From the NCBI GenBank assembly GCA_965237485.1, contig CBDEFQ010000005.1, forward strand, positions 42,561 through 106,560: 64,000 nt of DNA, in the 5' to 3' direction. The translations under genes and the position numbers were made by a program. The notes under the pieces were generated by a model. The model was not told where the DNA came from and searched no databases. It saw only the letters and a program-made list of their open reading frames with translations. This DNA comes from JAAELZ01 sp965237485. GTDB lineage: Bacteria > Pseudomonadota > Gammaproteobacteria > Arenicellales > Poriferihabitantaceae. Of this stretch, positions 35,679 through 44,552 are shown piece by piece. How positions within the stretch are numbered: position 1 is the first letter of the stretch; the number at the start of each line of letters is the position of its first letter.

Positions 35679-37157
35679 TTAGCTTAATTGAGCACGCCGA
35701 TAAAGTGCTGGCCGTACTGAAGCATTCATTTCACACATTGAGAGCATATGCCATCGTCCATGCTGCTTAACTACGCCCTTAAACGCACAAGCTTGAAGAC
35801 GTTGTTTCACTGTTTCGCTTTGTGGCTCCTCAATTTGTGCATTGCTCATAAAGTTGTGCATAACCAAATTAAAACCTTTCGCTTTGCCCTGCGCTAATGC
35901 CAGTGCGAAGGATAAACTCAATTCACGTTTAAAGCACAACTCTGCAGCGTAACATGCTGTCCAAACAAAAATGCTCGGATTTCTTATCAAGCTCCCGAGC
36001 TTTTGCAAAAATGAAACACTTGGGTTTAGGCTTTTCGCGCCTAAACCACCAAATGCATTTAACGCGCTTGCCCAAAAACGTTTGCCCAACCAAGTTGAAC
36101 TGCCTAAATTCACCACTTTACCACTCTTAGGCCACGCCAAAATAGTCGCGACACTACTGCAATCTTGGTGACCAAACAGCAGATGGTCTCTGCGCAGTGC
36201 TAGACCCAAAGCGTTAGAAGACGCCGCCCAAGTACTTTCTGGTGTAACTGGGTTTGCAGAGACCTGAGTACGCCCAACCGCCGCTTCAGTTTGAAAACTA
36301 ATAGTTCTACAGACATCCATATTTTTTGGCTCTTGAATTAACCACTTCAAAATGTCACCAACACTATCGATGTTTTTTTCCGTGACCGTTACTGTTTGCG
36401 CAGCTACCACCAATTTCCCGGTTTGTTTTCGAATTCTGAGTACGAGATCGACAAACTCCGTACGCAAAGTATTTAGTTGCGCTTCCCGCTTTAGAGTTTT
36501 TATTGGATATCCTACGCGCCCTGCCATGGTGATATCAATATGAATACTTAGCTTTCGCAGCCCACCTTCCGTAACCAACCGTTCAAAAAACTTAGGTTGT
36601 TCCAGCAACACTTGCCCGTGCGTCATTAACATAGGCACTAAATCATGCTCGGTCGCATAGCGAATAACTTCGATCAGCTCATCAGGTTTACCCGCACGAA
36701 AGTAGGCATCTATCACATCTCCACCGGTTATTTGTAAATTGCCACCCGCTCCCATTAGTCGCCGCTGTACCTGTATTTGCTCTTTCATTTCAGACAATGG
36801 CACGAGTGCTTGTCTGTTGGCTCCTTTTGGTAAGTAACAATGGCTGCATCCAAAAGAACAATAAGATGGCCCCAAGGTGTAGCCACATTGCACCCAATGC
36901 TTTCCAACGATTTGATTGGTCTGTTGTAATTCCACCGGTAGGCTTTGCCAGCGCTCCATTAACAGCTGCTTTTTCTCCTTCGGCAACGGGTTAAACAACG
37001 CTTGCCGATAAGGCAAAGAACGCTTGACCAATTGACGCAATCTAATAGACAGTTTCCCATCTTCACCCCCCAATGAACTAAGCCACTGAGTTAACGTCTT
37101 AGAACCAGTTTTCAAAATACGTAAATTCACAGTAATTAAGACGGATATTTCCTTCAA
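35679..37157 (-). CDS. Radical SAM protein of unknown function
   Basis: A protein of up to 492 residues. The iron-sulfur motif CSFGCSHC (about residues 119-126) has the radical SAM CxxxCxxC spacing, followed by a glycine-rich NLQITGGDV strand and a TIM-barrel-like region to about 300. The C-terminal 190 residues are not recognised. No SPASM cysteine set is obvious, although scattered cysteines occur. The start is uncertain: TTG at 37157 abuts the divergent DUF547 ATG, and a GTG at about 37130 is an alternative. Reaction and substrate are unknown. Confidence 0.78.
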   Translation of the reverse strand: MKEISVLITVNLRILKTGSKTLTQWLSSLGGEDGKLSIRLRQLVKRSLPYRQALFNPLPKEKKQLLMERWQSLPVELQQTNQIVGKHWVQCGYTLGPSYCSFGCSHCYLPKGANRQALVPLSEMKEQIQVQRRLMGAGGNLQITGGDVIDAYFRAGKPDELIEVIRYATEHDLVPMLMTHGQVLLEQPKFFERLVTEGGLRKLSIHIDITMAGRVGYPIKTLKREAQLNTLRTEFVDLVLRIRKQTGKLVVAAQTVTVTEKNIDSVGDILKWLIQEPKNMDVCRTISFQTEAAVGRTQVSANPVTPESTWAASSNALGLALRRDHLLFGHQDCSSVATILAWPKSGKVVNLGSSTWLGKRFWASALNAFGGLGAKSLNPSVSFLQKLGSLIRNPSIFVWTACYAAELCFKRELSLSFALALAQGKAKGFNLVMHNFMSNAQIEEPQSETVKQRLQACAFKGVVKQHGRWHMLSMCEMNASVRPALYRRAQLS

Positions 37158-37975
37158 TGGTTCTTAAACAGCTTACTCACCTTCAACTATCAGTGATACT
37201 TATCGCGAGCACATTATCCATTCTTTCACTACCAAGCGCGTTCGCCGATGAAGACAATGCAGTTCAGATTTGGGCGCAAACTTTAGCACAATATGTCGAT
37301 AACAAGGGATATGTTGATTATGACGGTTTGCACAAAAGCCGCGCAGACTTTGACCAATTTATATTAGTCATCCAAACTACAGGGCCCATTAGCACGCCAA
37401 AAAAATATGCTGGCGCAAACTCCCAATTAGCCTATTACATTAACGCGTACAATGCGATGGTATTTAAAGGCGTTATAGACCGAGGCCCTGAAAAGGACAG
37501 TGTTTGGAAGGGTTGGGTATCTGGGCTTAACTTTTTTGTACGAATGGATATCGTCGTAGATGGTGTTAAAACCAACTTAAAAAAGCTTGAAGATAAAACA
37601 GTTCGCGCTCAGTTCAAGGACCCGCGCATTCATGCTGCTTTAAACTGTGCATCTGTGGGTTGCCCGAGACTTATTCAAGAACCCTACGTTGCTGAAATAT
37701 TAGACCAACAACTCAATAATGCAATGCGTGAATTCCTTAACGATGACATGCACGTTTTAGTAAATGCTGCAAAGAACAAAGTTGGCGTATCGAAAATATT
37801 CGACTGGTACGAATCGGACTTTTTAGATTACGAGCATCGGCAAGACAACACTGAAGGAAGCAAAAACAGTCGACTAATCGCCTTCATAAATCGCTACCGT
37901 GATAAGCCTTCGCGAATTCCAATTGACTATAAAGTGCATATCTTAGAATATGACAAGGCAATAAATTCACAGTGA
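37157..37975 (+). CDS. DUF547 domain-containing secreted protein
   Basis: A 272-residue protein with a signal peptide (hydrophobic core about 12-28, cleavage near AFA-DED, residue 30). The DUF547 domain follows: YINAYNAMVFKGVI, then DPRIHAALNCASVGCPRLIQEPY with paired cysteines, and KIFDWYESDF. Its function is unknown; the fold is thought to be related to cysteine-peptidase-like or transglutaminase-like proteins, which is not established. It is divergent from the radical SAM gene with essentially no gap. Confidence 0.87.
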   Translation: MVLKQLTHLQLSVILIASTLSILSLPSAFADEDNAVQIWAQTLAQYVDNKGYVDYDGLHKSRADFDQFILVIQTTGPISTPKKYAGANSQLAYYINAYNAMVFKGVIDRGPEKDSVWKGWVSGLNFFVRMDIVVDGVKTNLKKLEDKTVRAQFKDPRIHAALNCASVGCPRLIQEPYVAEILDQQLNNAMREFLNDDMHVLVNAAKNKVGVSKIFDWYESDFLDYEHRQDNTEGSKNSRLIAFINRYRDKPSRIPIDYKVHILEYDKAINSQ

Positions 37976-37984
37976 TCAAGGTGT

Positions 37985-38104
37985 CTACCAGCCATCCGCG
38001 CCTTCGACATGGCGTAGCAATATTCCCGATAAGCTAAGGAACGTGCCTCCAAGCAATACCATCATCACGCCAAAGTAGTATTGGCTGTTTTTTTGTTTGG
38101 CCAC
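37985..38104 (-). pseudogene. N-terminal remnant of a DMT/EamA-family transporter
   Basis: From a GTG at 38104 the minus strand reads AKQKNSQYYFGVMMVLLGGT, then FLSLSGILLRHVEGADGW, then a stop at 37985-37987. The first helix of EamA drug/metabolite transporters has this form (GxxLxLSGxLxRxxEGAxxW, normally followed by a QILFYRS-like segment). The remaining roughly 250 residues are gone, and the DUF547 gene ends just beyond. Confidence 0.65.
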
Positions 38105-38127
38105 AAGAAGTGCTTAAGCTTATTTAT

Positions 38128-38454
38128 TTAGTTTGCTCGTTGGCCGAACATAATGATGAGCATACCTACAAGGCAGAAAGTAACCCCCAACCAGTCACTT
38201 AAGGTTGGTTTTACTGCGTCAACTAACCATAACCACATAATCGCTACACTTACATAAACCCCGCCATAAGCCGCATAAACACGGCCAGATGCTTGAGGGT
38301 GTAGGCTAAGCAGCCAAACAAACAAAGCTAAACTAGCAACTGCAGGCACCAATAACCATAAGCTACGGCCACTTCCAAACACCAACATGGGTAAATAACA
38401 GCCAACTATTTCAGCGACCGCAGTCGCGCAGAACAAAGCGAAAGTATTGAACAT
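38128..38454 (-). CDS. YnfA family (UPF0060) small membrane protein
   Basis: A 108-residue protein with four transmembrane helices, resembling small multidrug resistance folds. ATAVAEIVGCYLP near the start and GRVYAAYGGVYVSVAIMWLW in the middle are signatures of the family. The physiological role is uncertain. It is 6 bases downstream of the TauD-like gene on the same strand. Confidence 0.9.
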   Translation of the reverse strand: MFNTFALFCATAVAEIVGCYLPMLVFGSGRSLWLLVPAVASLALFVWLLSLHPQASGRVYAAYGGVYVSVAIMWLWLVDAVKPTLSDWLGVTFCLVGMLIIMFGQRAN

Positions 38455-38460
38455 TACTAT

Positions 38461-39504
38461 TTAGCGCAGCGGCACATTGAGAAGTGTACCTTCACAAATC
38501 ACACCACCGCGGTTCCCCACTTCGGTTGTACCAAATCGTTGTGCAAAAACTGCCGGCAACTCACGCGCTTGCGATACGCTCAGCCAGAGCCGCAGTAAAT
38601 GACGTCTATCTTTAAGATTAGGCCAATCGACAAAGGCTTCGCGATCGTGCAGCAAATTGTGATTATGCACGAACTGCATTTGTCCAGGTTGTAAAGTCAT
38701 CTTGAAATTTAAGCGTTCGTCATTTGCCAGCTTATCAAAAAGATCTAGTGCTTCAACTTGCTTGGCAGACAATCTTGGCGCCTCTTCAAAGCGTTGCGCT
38801 GAATCAATATATTGTCGCTGATAAATGACGGTTAGCTTCTCGGCAAACCATGAAAACACTGGGATTGAAAAATAAGGCAAAGTACCTGGTTCTACCTCCC
38901 CACGTTTATCCGTCGCAATGGGTTCAAACAATAGCACCGCCAAATCAGGCCGTAAGGCATTCATTTCGTTATAGATTGTTTCACCGCTGACAAGCAATGA
39001 TTCGCCGCCTTCTTGCGCTTGTTTTAGACAAATTAAGCCTACTACATCAGCGCTGTCAGTATGAAAGGTTTGGCGATTGGCCGTTTGATATATACGCACA
39101 TTTGGATCATCAGCATTCATATTGAGGTTGCGTACGTGACCAAGTAAGTGCCCTGCTGCGTTTTGTGATCGAGCATTACCAATATATGATCCCAAGCCCA
39201 TAAAGATGACTGCGATTTCTTCGCGGGAATATTTGCCGAGATCAAGGCCAGAAACTAAGCTAAAACCTTTGCCGTTGATTAATTCTTGGCACAAATGCTC
39301 TAGGTTTTCGCGAAGCGTTGGAACGGCAAAAGAAAGTGGAGAAATCTCTTCGATAGGTGTGCGACTTTCTAGAAATTGTCTGACAGCCGCTTCCAAGGAA
39401 GTGATTTGTTGTGGCAATAACTCCCAGCGCCAACCCTCGGGATGCTTAGCCATATTCGGTCCATACCATGCTGCAGGTGAGTCAATCTTGTCAGGAATAT
39501 TCAT
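38461..39504 (-). CDS. TauD/TfdA family Fe(II)/2-oxoglutarate dioxygenase
   Basis: A 347-residue member of the taurine/2,4-D dioxygenase family. The iron ligands are His and Asp in FHTDSADV (about residues 147-154) and the distal His in HNHNLLHDREAF (about 281-292); the 2-oxoglutarate arginine is in RRHLLRLWLS. Members hydroxylate taurine, gamma-butyrobetaine, trimethyllysine and others; the substrate cannot be told. It is 12 bases downstream of the deacetylase-like gene, suggesting a shared amine substrate. Confidence 0.85.
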   Translation of the reverse strand: MNIPDKIDSPAAWYGPNMAKHPEGWRWELLPQQITSLEAAVRQFLESRTPIEEISPLSFAVPTLRENLEHLCQELINGKGFSLVSGLDLGKYSREEIAVIFMGLGSYIGNARSQNAAGHLLGHVRNLNMNADDPNVRIYQTANRQTFHTDSADVVGLICLKQAQEGGESLLVSGETIYNEMNALRPDLAVLLFEPIATDKRGEVEPGTLPYFSIPVFSWFAEKLTVIYQRQYIDSAQRFEEAPRLSAKQVEALDLFDKLANDERLNFKMTLQPGQMQFVHNHNLLHDREAFVDWPNLKDRRHLLRLWLSVSQARELPAVFAQRFGTTEVGNRGGVICEGTLLNVPLR

Positions 39505-39516
39505 AACTCTTGCTTT

Positions 39517-40545
39517 CTAGGCGTCCTCAAAGCCGCTTAAAACGTTGACAGTATTAATGCCAATTTCTTTAACAGCATAACCGCCCTCCATTACAAAAAG
39601 CGTCGGTAGCCTTAAGCTGGCTATTATTTTTCCGTAGCGAATGAAGTCTTCGCTAGTTAACTTAAAAAAAGAGATCGGATCGTGCTCAAAAGTATCTACG
39701 CCTAAAGATATAACCAGGGCATCTGGCGCGTAAGCGGCTATTTTTTCACAAGCGTCTTTAAGCGCGCTAGCCCAAGTTAAATATGGCGTGCCCGGCCCCA
39801 TGGGATAATTATGATTGAACCCTTCCCCTTCGCCTAAACCCTTTTCATCAGCATAACCCAAGAAATTAGGGAAGGCGTGTTTTGGATCTCCGTGCAAGGA
39901 CGCAAACAATACGTCCGGTCGATCATAAAAGATGGATTGAGTACCATTGCCATGATGAAAATCTACATCCAATATCGCTACACGAGAGGCACCTTGATCT
40001 AAAAACGCTTGTGCGCTAACCGCTGCATTATTAATAAAGCAATAGCCGCCGTATAAGTCACTTGCAGCATGATGGCCCGGCGGGCGACATAGGGCAAATG
40101 CGGCATTTTTTCCATTGGCTATTTCAGCTTGCGCGCTTAGGGCCACTTTTGCACTCGCATGCGCGGCTTCCCAAGTGCCTTCGCTAATGGTGGTTTCGAT
40201 AGCCATGGCGTAATAACCCATTTTCCCTTCGATATGCTCAGGTTTGCGGTGTTGCATACCACGCGCTGGAAATACGGTAGGAATGGCTTCACCACGATTG
40301 CCGGCTTTACACCATTCATCCCACACACTTTGTAAAAATTCAATAAACTCTGAGTCATGAACACGATAAATTTCCTCTAAGCCGTATTCGGAAGGTGCAC
40401 GAATTTCGCCTAGCCTAGACTGCTTAAGTTGCTCTAGCACATATTCCATACGCTGTGGGCATTCAAAAGGCTTAACGAGCTCTCCGCCATAGAGCTCAGT
40501 TTTAGGGTTACGCAGCTGGTGATCAGGGCTATATATTGTGAGCAT
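39517..40545 (-). CDS. Histone-deacetylase family, probable acetylpolyamine amidohydrolase
   Basis: A 342-residue zinc hydrolase of the HDAC superfamily. Catalytic histidines are in CRPPGHHAASD, and the zinc ligands in DVDFHHGNGT and LGVDTFEHDP. The RPEHPxR-like N-terminus is FECPQRMEYVL. Bacterial members of this length commonly deacetylate acetylpolyamines, which fits the polyamine genes elsewhere in the window. It leads the TauD-ynfA gene group. Confidence 0.88.
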   Translation of the reverse strand: MLTIYSPDHQLRNPKTELYGGELVKPFECPQRMEYVLEQLKQSRLGEIRAPSEYGLEEIYRVHDSEFIEFLQSVWDEWCKAGNRGEAIPTVFPARGMQHRKPEHIEGKMGYYAMAIETTISEGTWEAAHASAKVALSAQAEIANGKNAAFALCRPPGHHAASDLYGGYCFINNAAVSAQAFLDQGASRVAILDVDFHHGNGTQSIFYDRPDVLFASLHGDPKHAFPNFLGYADEKGLGEGEGFNHNYPMGPGTPYLTWASALKDACEKIAAYAPDALVISLGVDTFEHDPISFFKLTSEDFIRYGKIIASLRLPTLFVMEGGYAVKEIGINTVNVLSGFEDA

Positions 40546-40551
40546 CGGAAC

Positions 40552-41202
40552 TTACTTTGGCCTATCTCTAAGTATTGCTTCGCCTTTGGTGAGCCAAGAA
40601 ACACCAAGCGCAACAATAGCGACTGATTCCAAGAAAAACACCGGCTTATACACTGCATTTTGGTCAGCGGCACTTTGTGGGACCAAATAAAAAGCAACAA
40701 TCAACACTATGCATGCAATCACCACCTAACCACACACTTTATATACTAAATTACGCAAGTGTTTACGCTTCGACATCTTACGGTCAGGTTTAGTCTTGGT
40801 GAATATACAAAGTGAGAAATAAATCAGTACAAGAAAAAACGCTGAAGCAAAAAAAATGTGCACATACCCAGCAATATTTACATCTCCAACATTGAGGTGG
40901 GTGGGAAACAAAGCCACACCCATCGCATAAACACAGTCTATATTACTCGCGGGGTCATCTATGGGTTCGTAGCCTTTATAGGAAAACAGGAAAAAACCAA
41001 TGGCGAACAAGATCCCTACAAATACATCGCCCATCTGCGTATGGTAATAATGGCTTAAGGTCGTTTGTAGCTCGGTTTGGAACAACAATAAGGCGCCACA
41101 AGCCAATATAAAAGGGATTAGGGTGCCCATCCACCCAATTGCCTTGCGTAAATTTAAATACGAAATTATTAGCGATTGCTTGGTTTGCTTACGTGTGTTC
41201 AT
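40552..41202 (-). pseudogene. Small integral membrane protein with an in-frame amber stop
   Basis: The start chosen is the ATG at 41202 (MNTRKQTKQS). Four to five helices follow, then YKVCG and a TAG at 40726-40728. The same frame continues beyond the stop as VVIACIVLIVAFYLV...PVFFLESVAIVALGVSWLTKGEAI and ends with a TAA at 40552-40554. The continuation looks like the final helices of one protein of about 216 residues, and YxxCG-x-xxxAC(I)xLI-type spacing is kept across the stop. The likely explanation is a single point mutation to TAG. The family is not recognised. Confidence 0.7.
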
Positions 41203-41298
41203 GATTAGATTGTGCCCTATAACACCACCCCACGTATGCGGCAAACCGAGAGCGTAGCGAGTGATTTGTCCGACTGCATGCGTCTGCTATATAGTCGT

Positions 41299-41781
41299 TT
41301 AAAGTAATAATTGCCAATACCCGACATCAACCCAGTTGTCGAATTTGATCCCTATTTCCTTAAATTCGCCTGCTTTTACGAATCCGACTTTTTCATGCAG
41401 CGCGACACTCGCCGGATTAGGTAGCCCAATTATCCCGATAGCGGCATGTAGTCGCTTTGCTCGAAGCTCCTCTATCAGTCTGCAATAAAGCCCAAAACCC
41501 AGACCTTTTCCAACGTAACTGTGATTTAAATATATGGTGGTTTCAAATGAGGTGCGGTAGCCTTGGTGCTGACCCCAGGGAGCAGAATATGCATAACCCT
41601 GCACATTTCCATTGTGTTCTGAGACCAACCACGTACCCAATTTCTGGCCTGCTAGCATCCGTACTTCTATTTCTTCTCCTGCTAAAGGCACGTCCTCAAA
41701 AGTAGCTGTAGTGTGTTCAATATAGTAATTATAAATTCCGGCAATCTGATCGGAATCATTTTGAGTTGCGAATCGAATCAT
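41299..41781 (-). CDS. GNAT family N-acetyltransferase (phosphinothricin acetyltransferase-like)
   Basis: A 160-residue acetyl-CoA-dependent acetyltransferase. The N-terminal IRFATQNDSDQIAGIYNYYI and TTATFEDVP, the acetyl-CoA loop VGKGLGFGLY and the C-terminal PNPASVALHEKVGFVKAGEFKEIGIKF-like block (about 121-147) match phosphinothricin/methionine-sulfone acetyltransferases. The natural substrate is probably an amino acid analogue. It stands alone. Confidence 0.87.
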   Translation of the reverse strand: MIRFATQNDSDQIAGIYNYYIEHTTATFEDVPLAGEEIEVRMLAGQKLGTWLVSEHNGNVQGYAYSAPWGQHQGYRTSFETTIYLNHSYVGKGLGFGLYCRLIEELRAKRLHAAIGIIGLPNPASVALHEKVGFVKAGEFKEIGIKFDNWVDVGYWQLLL

Positions 41782-41806
41782 CTCAATTTGGCCACATAAC
41801 CATTAC

Positions 41807-42115
41807 TTAACCCGGATCTCGCTTCAAAGCTTGGCACATGCCATGCATTCCACCACCGCCAGGAGTGATCATAGACACATCGGGATCAAATATTTCTATG
41901 CCACGGCCGCGCAATTTATCTTTGAGCACCACACTCTTTTCTGGTGTGAGTACGCGGTCATTGCCTAATGCCACCACATTGCAGCCAAGCACCAAGGTAT
42001 CTTTAAACGGCACATCAATAATCTTTATATTCTTGGCTTTAAGCCAGCGTCCCAGTTTTGTAATTTTGAGGTGTTTCCGCCTTCAACTCGGGCCCGCAAC
42101 GAAAATTGATCTGAC
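41807..42115 (-). pseudogene. C-terminal remnant of a dimethylargininase/amidinotransferase-family gene
   Basis: The reading frame holds IDVPFKDTLVLGCNVVALGN and ends PGGGGMHGMCQALKRDPG, the C-terminus of a guanidine-modifying (DDAH/arginine-deiminase-like) enzyme. Upstream the homology continues in another frame as INFRCGPELKAETPQNYK, joined by a one-base loss near 42072. The N-terminal half is absent. In the family the residue after the last His is the catalytic Cys (GGxHC); here it is Gly, from a one-base change. Three independent lesions mean a dead gene. Confidence 0.8.
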
Positions 42116-42273
42116 ATACTTAATTATTCTGTAGCTAAATCTTGCGCTTATCTTAACTGAAACTGCCTAAAAATACTCTTTTAGCGGTTTTCAATTCAAT
42201 AAATACCCCCCATAATCACGCTCCTAAATAGCGGCACTGAACGCAGCAATATATATCACCATCAGAGGTTGGC

Positions 42274-43461
42274 ATGTCAGATCAAAAAATATCGCAGGGC
42301 ACTCAATGCCTTTGGGCTGGCGAGGAAGAATCACTCATTCAAGACGCAACCCAAGTGCCAGTGGTTCACAGCGTGGGCTATGGTTACAAAGACGTTGATG
42401 AATGGATGCAAGTTGCCCGAGGTGAAAAACCGGGACATATTTACGGCCGTAATACCAATCCGACAGTGCACGTCTTCGAAGAAAAGATACGCCTATTAGA
42501 AGGCGCTGAGGCAGCTACAAGCGCGTCTACCGGCATGGGCATTATCAGCAGTACTTTATTTGGATTGCTCGCGCCAGAGCAACGAGTAGTATCAGTAAAG
42601 GACACATATGGCGGCACCAACGTTCTATTCACTGAGTTCCTCCCTAAATTTAATATCAATGTCACTCTTTGCAATACCACTGATGACGCGGAGATAAGAG
42701 CTGAAATAGCGAAAGGTTGTGATTTGGTTTACCTTGAAAGCCCCACTAACCCAACAACTAAAGTGGTGGACATAGCGGGTTTGGCGGCTGCGGGAAAAGC
42801 CGTAGGCGCGACGGTGGTGGTTGACAACACCTTTGCCACACCCATCAATCAACAACCTTTGAGTTTGGGCGCTGATTTAGTATTGCATAGTGCCACCAAA
42901 TTTCTAGGGGGCCACGCTGATGCACTTGGAGGTGTTATTTGCGGTGAAAAAAGCCTTGTTGATAGCATCTACCACTATCGAGAGATAAATGGCGCTACGT
43001 TGCACCCGATGGCGGCTTATTTGCTGCTTCGTGGTATGAAGACCTTAGAACTTAGAATTAAGCAACAAAATTCCAATGCGATGGCTGTCGCTCGCTTCTT
43101 GGAGGGTCACCCAGCCATTGAACAAGTGTTTTATCCCGGTCTTGAGTCGCATAGTGGCCACGCAATAGCGAAATCACAAATGAGCGGCTTTGGCGGTATG
43201 TTAAGTTTTATGCTCAAAGAAAATAATTTTGACGCGGTTCGTAGATTTGTTCCAAAATTAAAATATGCGCATGCCGCAGCCAATTTAGGAGCAGTCGAAA
43301 CTACAATTGGCCCACCCGTCACCACCAGCCACGTTGAGTGCACGGCAGAAGAACGAGCCGCTATGGGAATACCTGAGAGTCTAATTCGATATTCTACGGG
43401 TATCGAAAATGAAACTGACCTTCTCGCCGATTTAGATCAGGCACTGCAACAATTCCTCTAA
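42274..43461 (+). CDS. Cystathionine gamma-synthase family PLP enzyme
   Basis: A 395-residue Cys/Met-metabolism transulfuration-family enzyme. The PLP lysine is in LHSATKFLGGHAD (about residue 208), the phosphate loop is ASTGMGIISS and the DNTFATP block holds the pyridine-nitrogen Asp. The N-terminus (MSDQKISQGTQCLWAG) and the motif YGRNTNPTV are typical of this subgroup. It could be a synthase, a lyase (such as methionine gamma-lyase) or a sulfhydrylase; the sequence alone does not settle it. Confidence 0.85.
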   Translation: MSDQKISQGTQCLWAGEEESLIQDATQVPVVHSVGYGYKDVDEWMQVARGEKPGHIYGRNTNPTVHVFEEKIRLLEGAEAATSASTGMGIISSTLFGLLAPEQRVVSVKDTYGGTNVLFTEFLPKFNINVTLCNTTDDAEIRAEIAKGCDLVYLESPTNPTTKVVDIAGLAAAGKAVGATVVVDNTFATPINQQPLSLGADLVLHSATKFLGGHADALGGVICGEKSLVDSIYHYREINGATLHPMAAYLLLRGMKTLELRIKQQNSNAMAVARFLEGHPAIEQVFYPGLESHSGHAIAKSQMSGFGGMLSFMLKENNFDAVRRFVPKLKYAHAAANLGAVETTIGPPVTTSHVECTAEERAAMGIPESLIRYSTGIENETDLLADLDQALQQFL

Positions 43462-43491
43462 GCTTTAGGGCGAATTTATTCGCCTGAAAGC
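43462..43491 (+). terminator. Hairpin after the PLP-enzyme gene
   Basis: gctttagggcgaa and ttcgcctgaaagc pair around a ttta loop with two mismatches, directly after the stop. There is no T tract behind it, so it may be a transcript-end stabiliser or a weak terminator rather than a true intrinsic one. Confidence 0.45.
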
Positions 43492-43539
43492 ACGCTAATA
43501 ACACCCAATTGACCATTGTTGATATTCTCGATATGCACC

Positions 43540-43740
43540 CCAATTACTGTGGACCCAGAGTTATTTTGTCGAAACGATAGGAAATGCAAATGAAGATACG
43601 ATACGGGCTTATGTACAGAATCAACTTTTAGAGCTAGATGAGCAGGAATCTAAGAGTCGTCAGTTGGGATTACTCCAAAATTCGGTAGCTTGCTGCCGAG
43701 TTCTTTATATGCTTTTCCAATTGCCAAGTATAACAATATG
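43540..43740 (+). pseudogene. tnpA: C-terminal remnant of an IS200/IS605-family TnpA transposase
   Basis: In one frame the segment reads LWTQSYFVETIGNANEDTIR then AYVQNQLLELDEQE. HUH/Y1 TnpA proteins end in this way, with the catalytic tyrosine in the (R)xYxxNQ helix, here YVQNQ. The upstream half with the HUH motif is missing and no subterminal hairpin was identified. The frame runs on to a TGA inside the adjoining PIN gene. Confidence 0.7.
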
Positions 43741-44166
43741 ACCGTGCCCTTTGGCCTTCTCATAATGTCGATGGTCTGCAGTTATCAGCGTTGCGTCCTC
43801 AGTAATGGCCACCGCATGATAAATACTATCGTTGAAACTTGGAAAACCACTCTTTGCGTGACCACTTTCTGCAATCTCACAGGCCTTTCTTACAACATCT
43901 AGATCTAAGTCTACTAATCGAAGGGTATTGTTAAGCTGCGCTTCAAAAAAATTGAGTACAGTTTTCGAATCCACTTTTTTTGCTAAGCAAACATTCATGG
44001 TTTCAGTGATGATTAAGTGAGGTGCACAAATCTCTATTCCTTCGAGCACTAAGTATTCAAATAGTGCTTGTGCGGTGGCTGTATCAGTTTCTTCGCAAAA
44101 CAGTTTAATGAGTACATTTGCGTCTATGACTACCTTTTGTTTAGTTATTTTTTGTAATGTTACCAA
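43705..44166 (-). CDS. PIN-domain toxin (VapC-like) of a toxin-antitoxin pair
   Basis: A 153-residue PIN ribonuclease. Acidic catalytic residues are visible: Asp in VVIDANVLIKLFCEE (near residue 15), Glu in ITETMNV (near 55), Asp in SFNDSIYHAVAI (near 113) and Asp in LITADHRHYEKA (near 129). The start (ATG at 44166) lies inside the end of the antitoxin gene, a 26-base overlap, the usual TA coupling. The target RNA is unknown. Confidence 0.85.
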   Translation of the reverse strand: MVTLQKITKQKVVIDANVLIKLFCEETDTATAQALFEYLVLEGIEICAPHLIITETMNVCLAKKVDSKTVLNFFEAQLNNTLRLVDLDLDVVRKACEIAESGHAKSGFPSFNDSIYHAVAITEDATLITADHRHYEKAKGHGHIVILGNWKSI

Positions 44167-44404
44167 TTAGCTGCTCGTTTCTGTTCTTTCGTGATTCTTC
44201 CAGTAGCTGAACTGAGGTTCTTCCATCGCTCTTCACCGGGACAATCGCTTTCAGCGCCTTCAATGCATCCTTCTTAGACTGCTCCACGATCGCCCTACTC
44301 AGTTGTGAGGATACAAATTTAGATCTTTCTCTCTTCGGTAGCGAATCTATAAAATGAGCGACCTCGCTCGGTAAGGTATATGTTCTTGGTGTCGTAGTTG
44401 CCAT
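44141..44404 (-). CDS. Antitoxin partner of the PIN toxin
   Basis: An 87-residue protein. The N-terminal part (PRTYTLPSEVAHFIDSLPKR) reads like a ribbon-helix-helix DNA-binding antitoxin that would autoregulate the operon; the basic C-terminal tail would bind the toxin. It is assigned by position and size, being upstream of and overlapping a PIN gene. The specific antitoxin family is not recognised. Confidence 0.72.
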   Translation of the reverse strand: MATTTPRTYTLPSEVAHFIDSLPKRERSKFVSSQLSRAIVEQSKKDALKALKAIVPVKSDGRTSVQLLEESRKNRNEQLIGNITKNN

Positions 44405-44552
44405 TGTTATAAGTGCATTAGTATATGAGTAATATTATACGGTTATTTTTATATAATTAAAGTTATCATAGTACTTTTGTCTTGACTTTCCTTATTTTTC
44501 ATTAGTATTCATTTAACTCAACCTACTCCCCTGCCCTGCTCTTTTGAGTAGA

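Noticed and set aside
40434..40700. An 88-codon minus-strand frame between the deacetylase and membrane protein genes
   Set aside because: The protein-like continuation lies in a different frame, the one shared with the upstream membrane protein gene across the TAG at 40726-40728. This frame also runs into the deacetylase gene.
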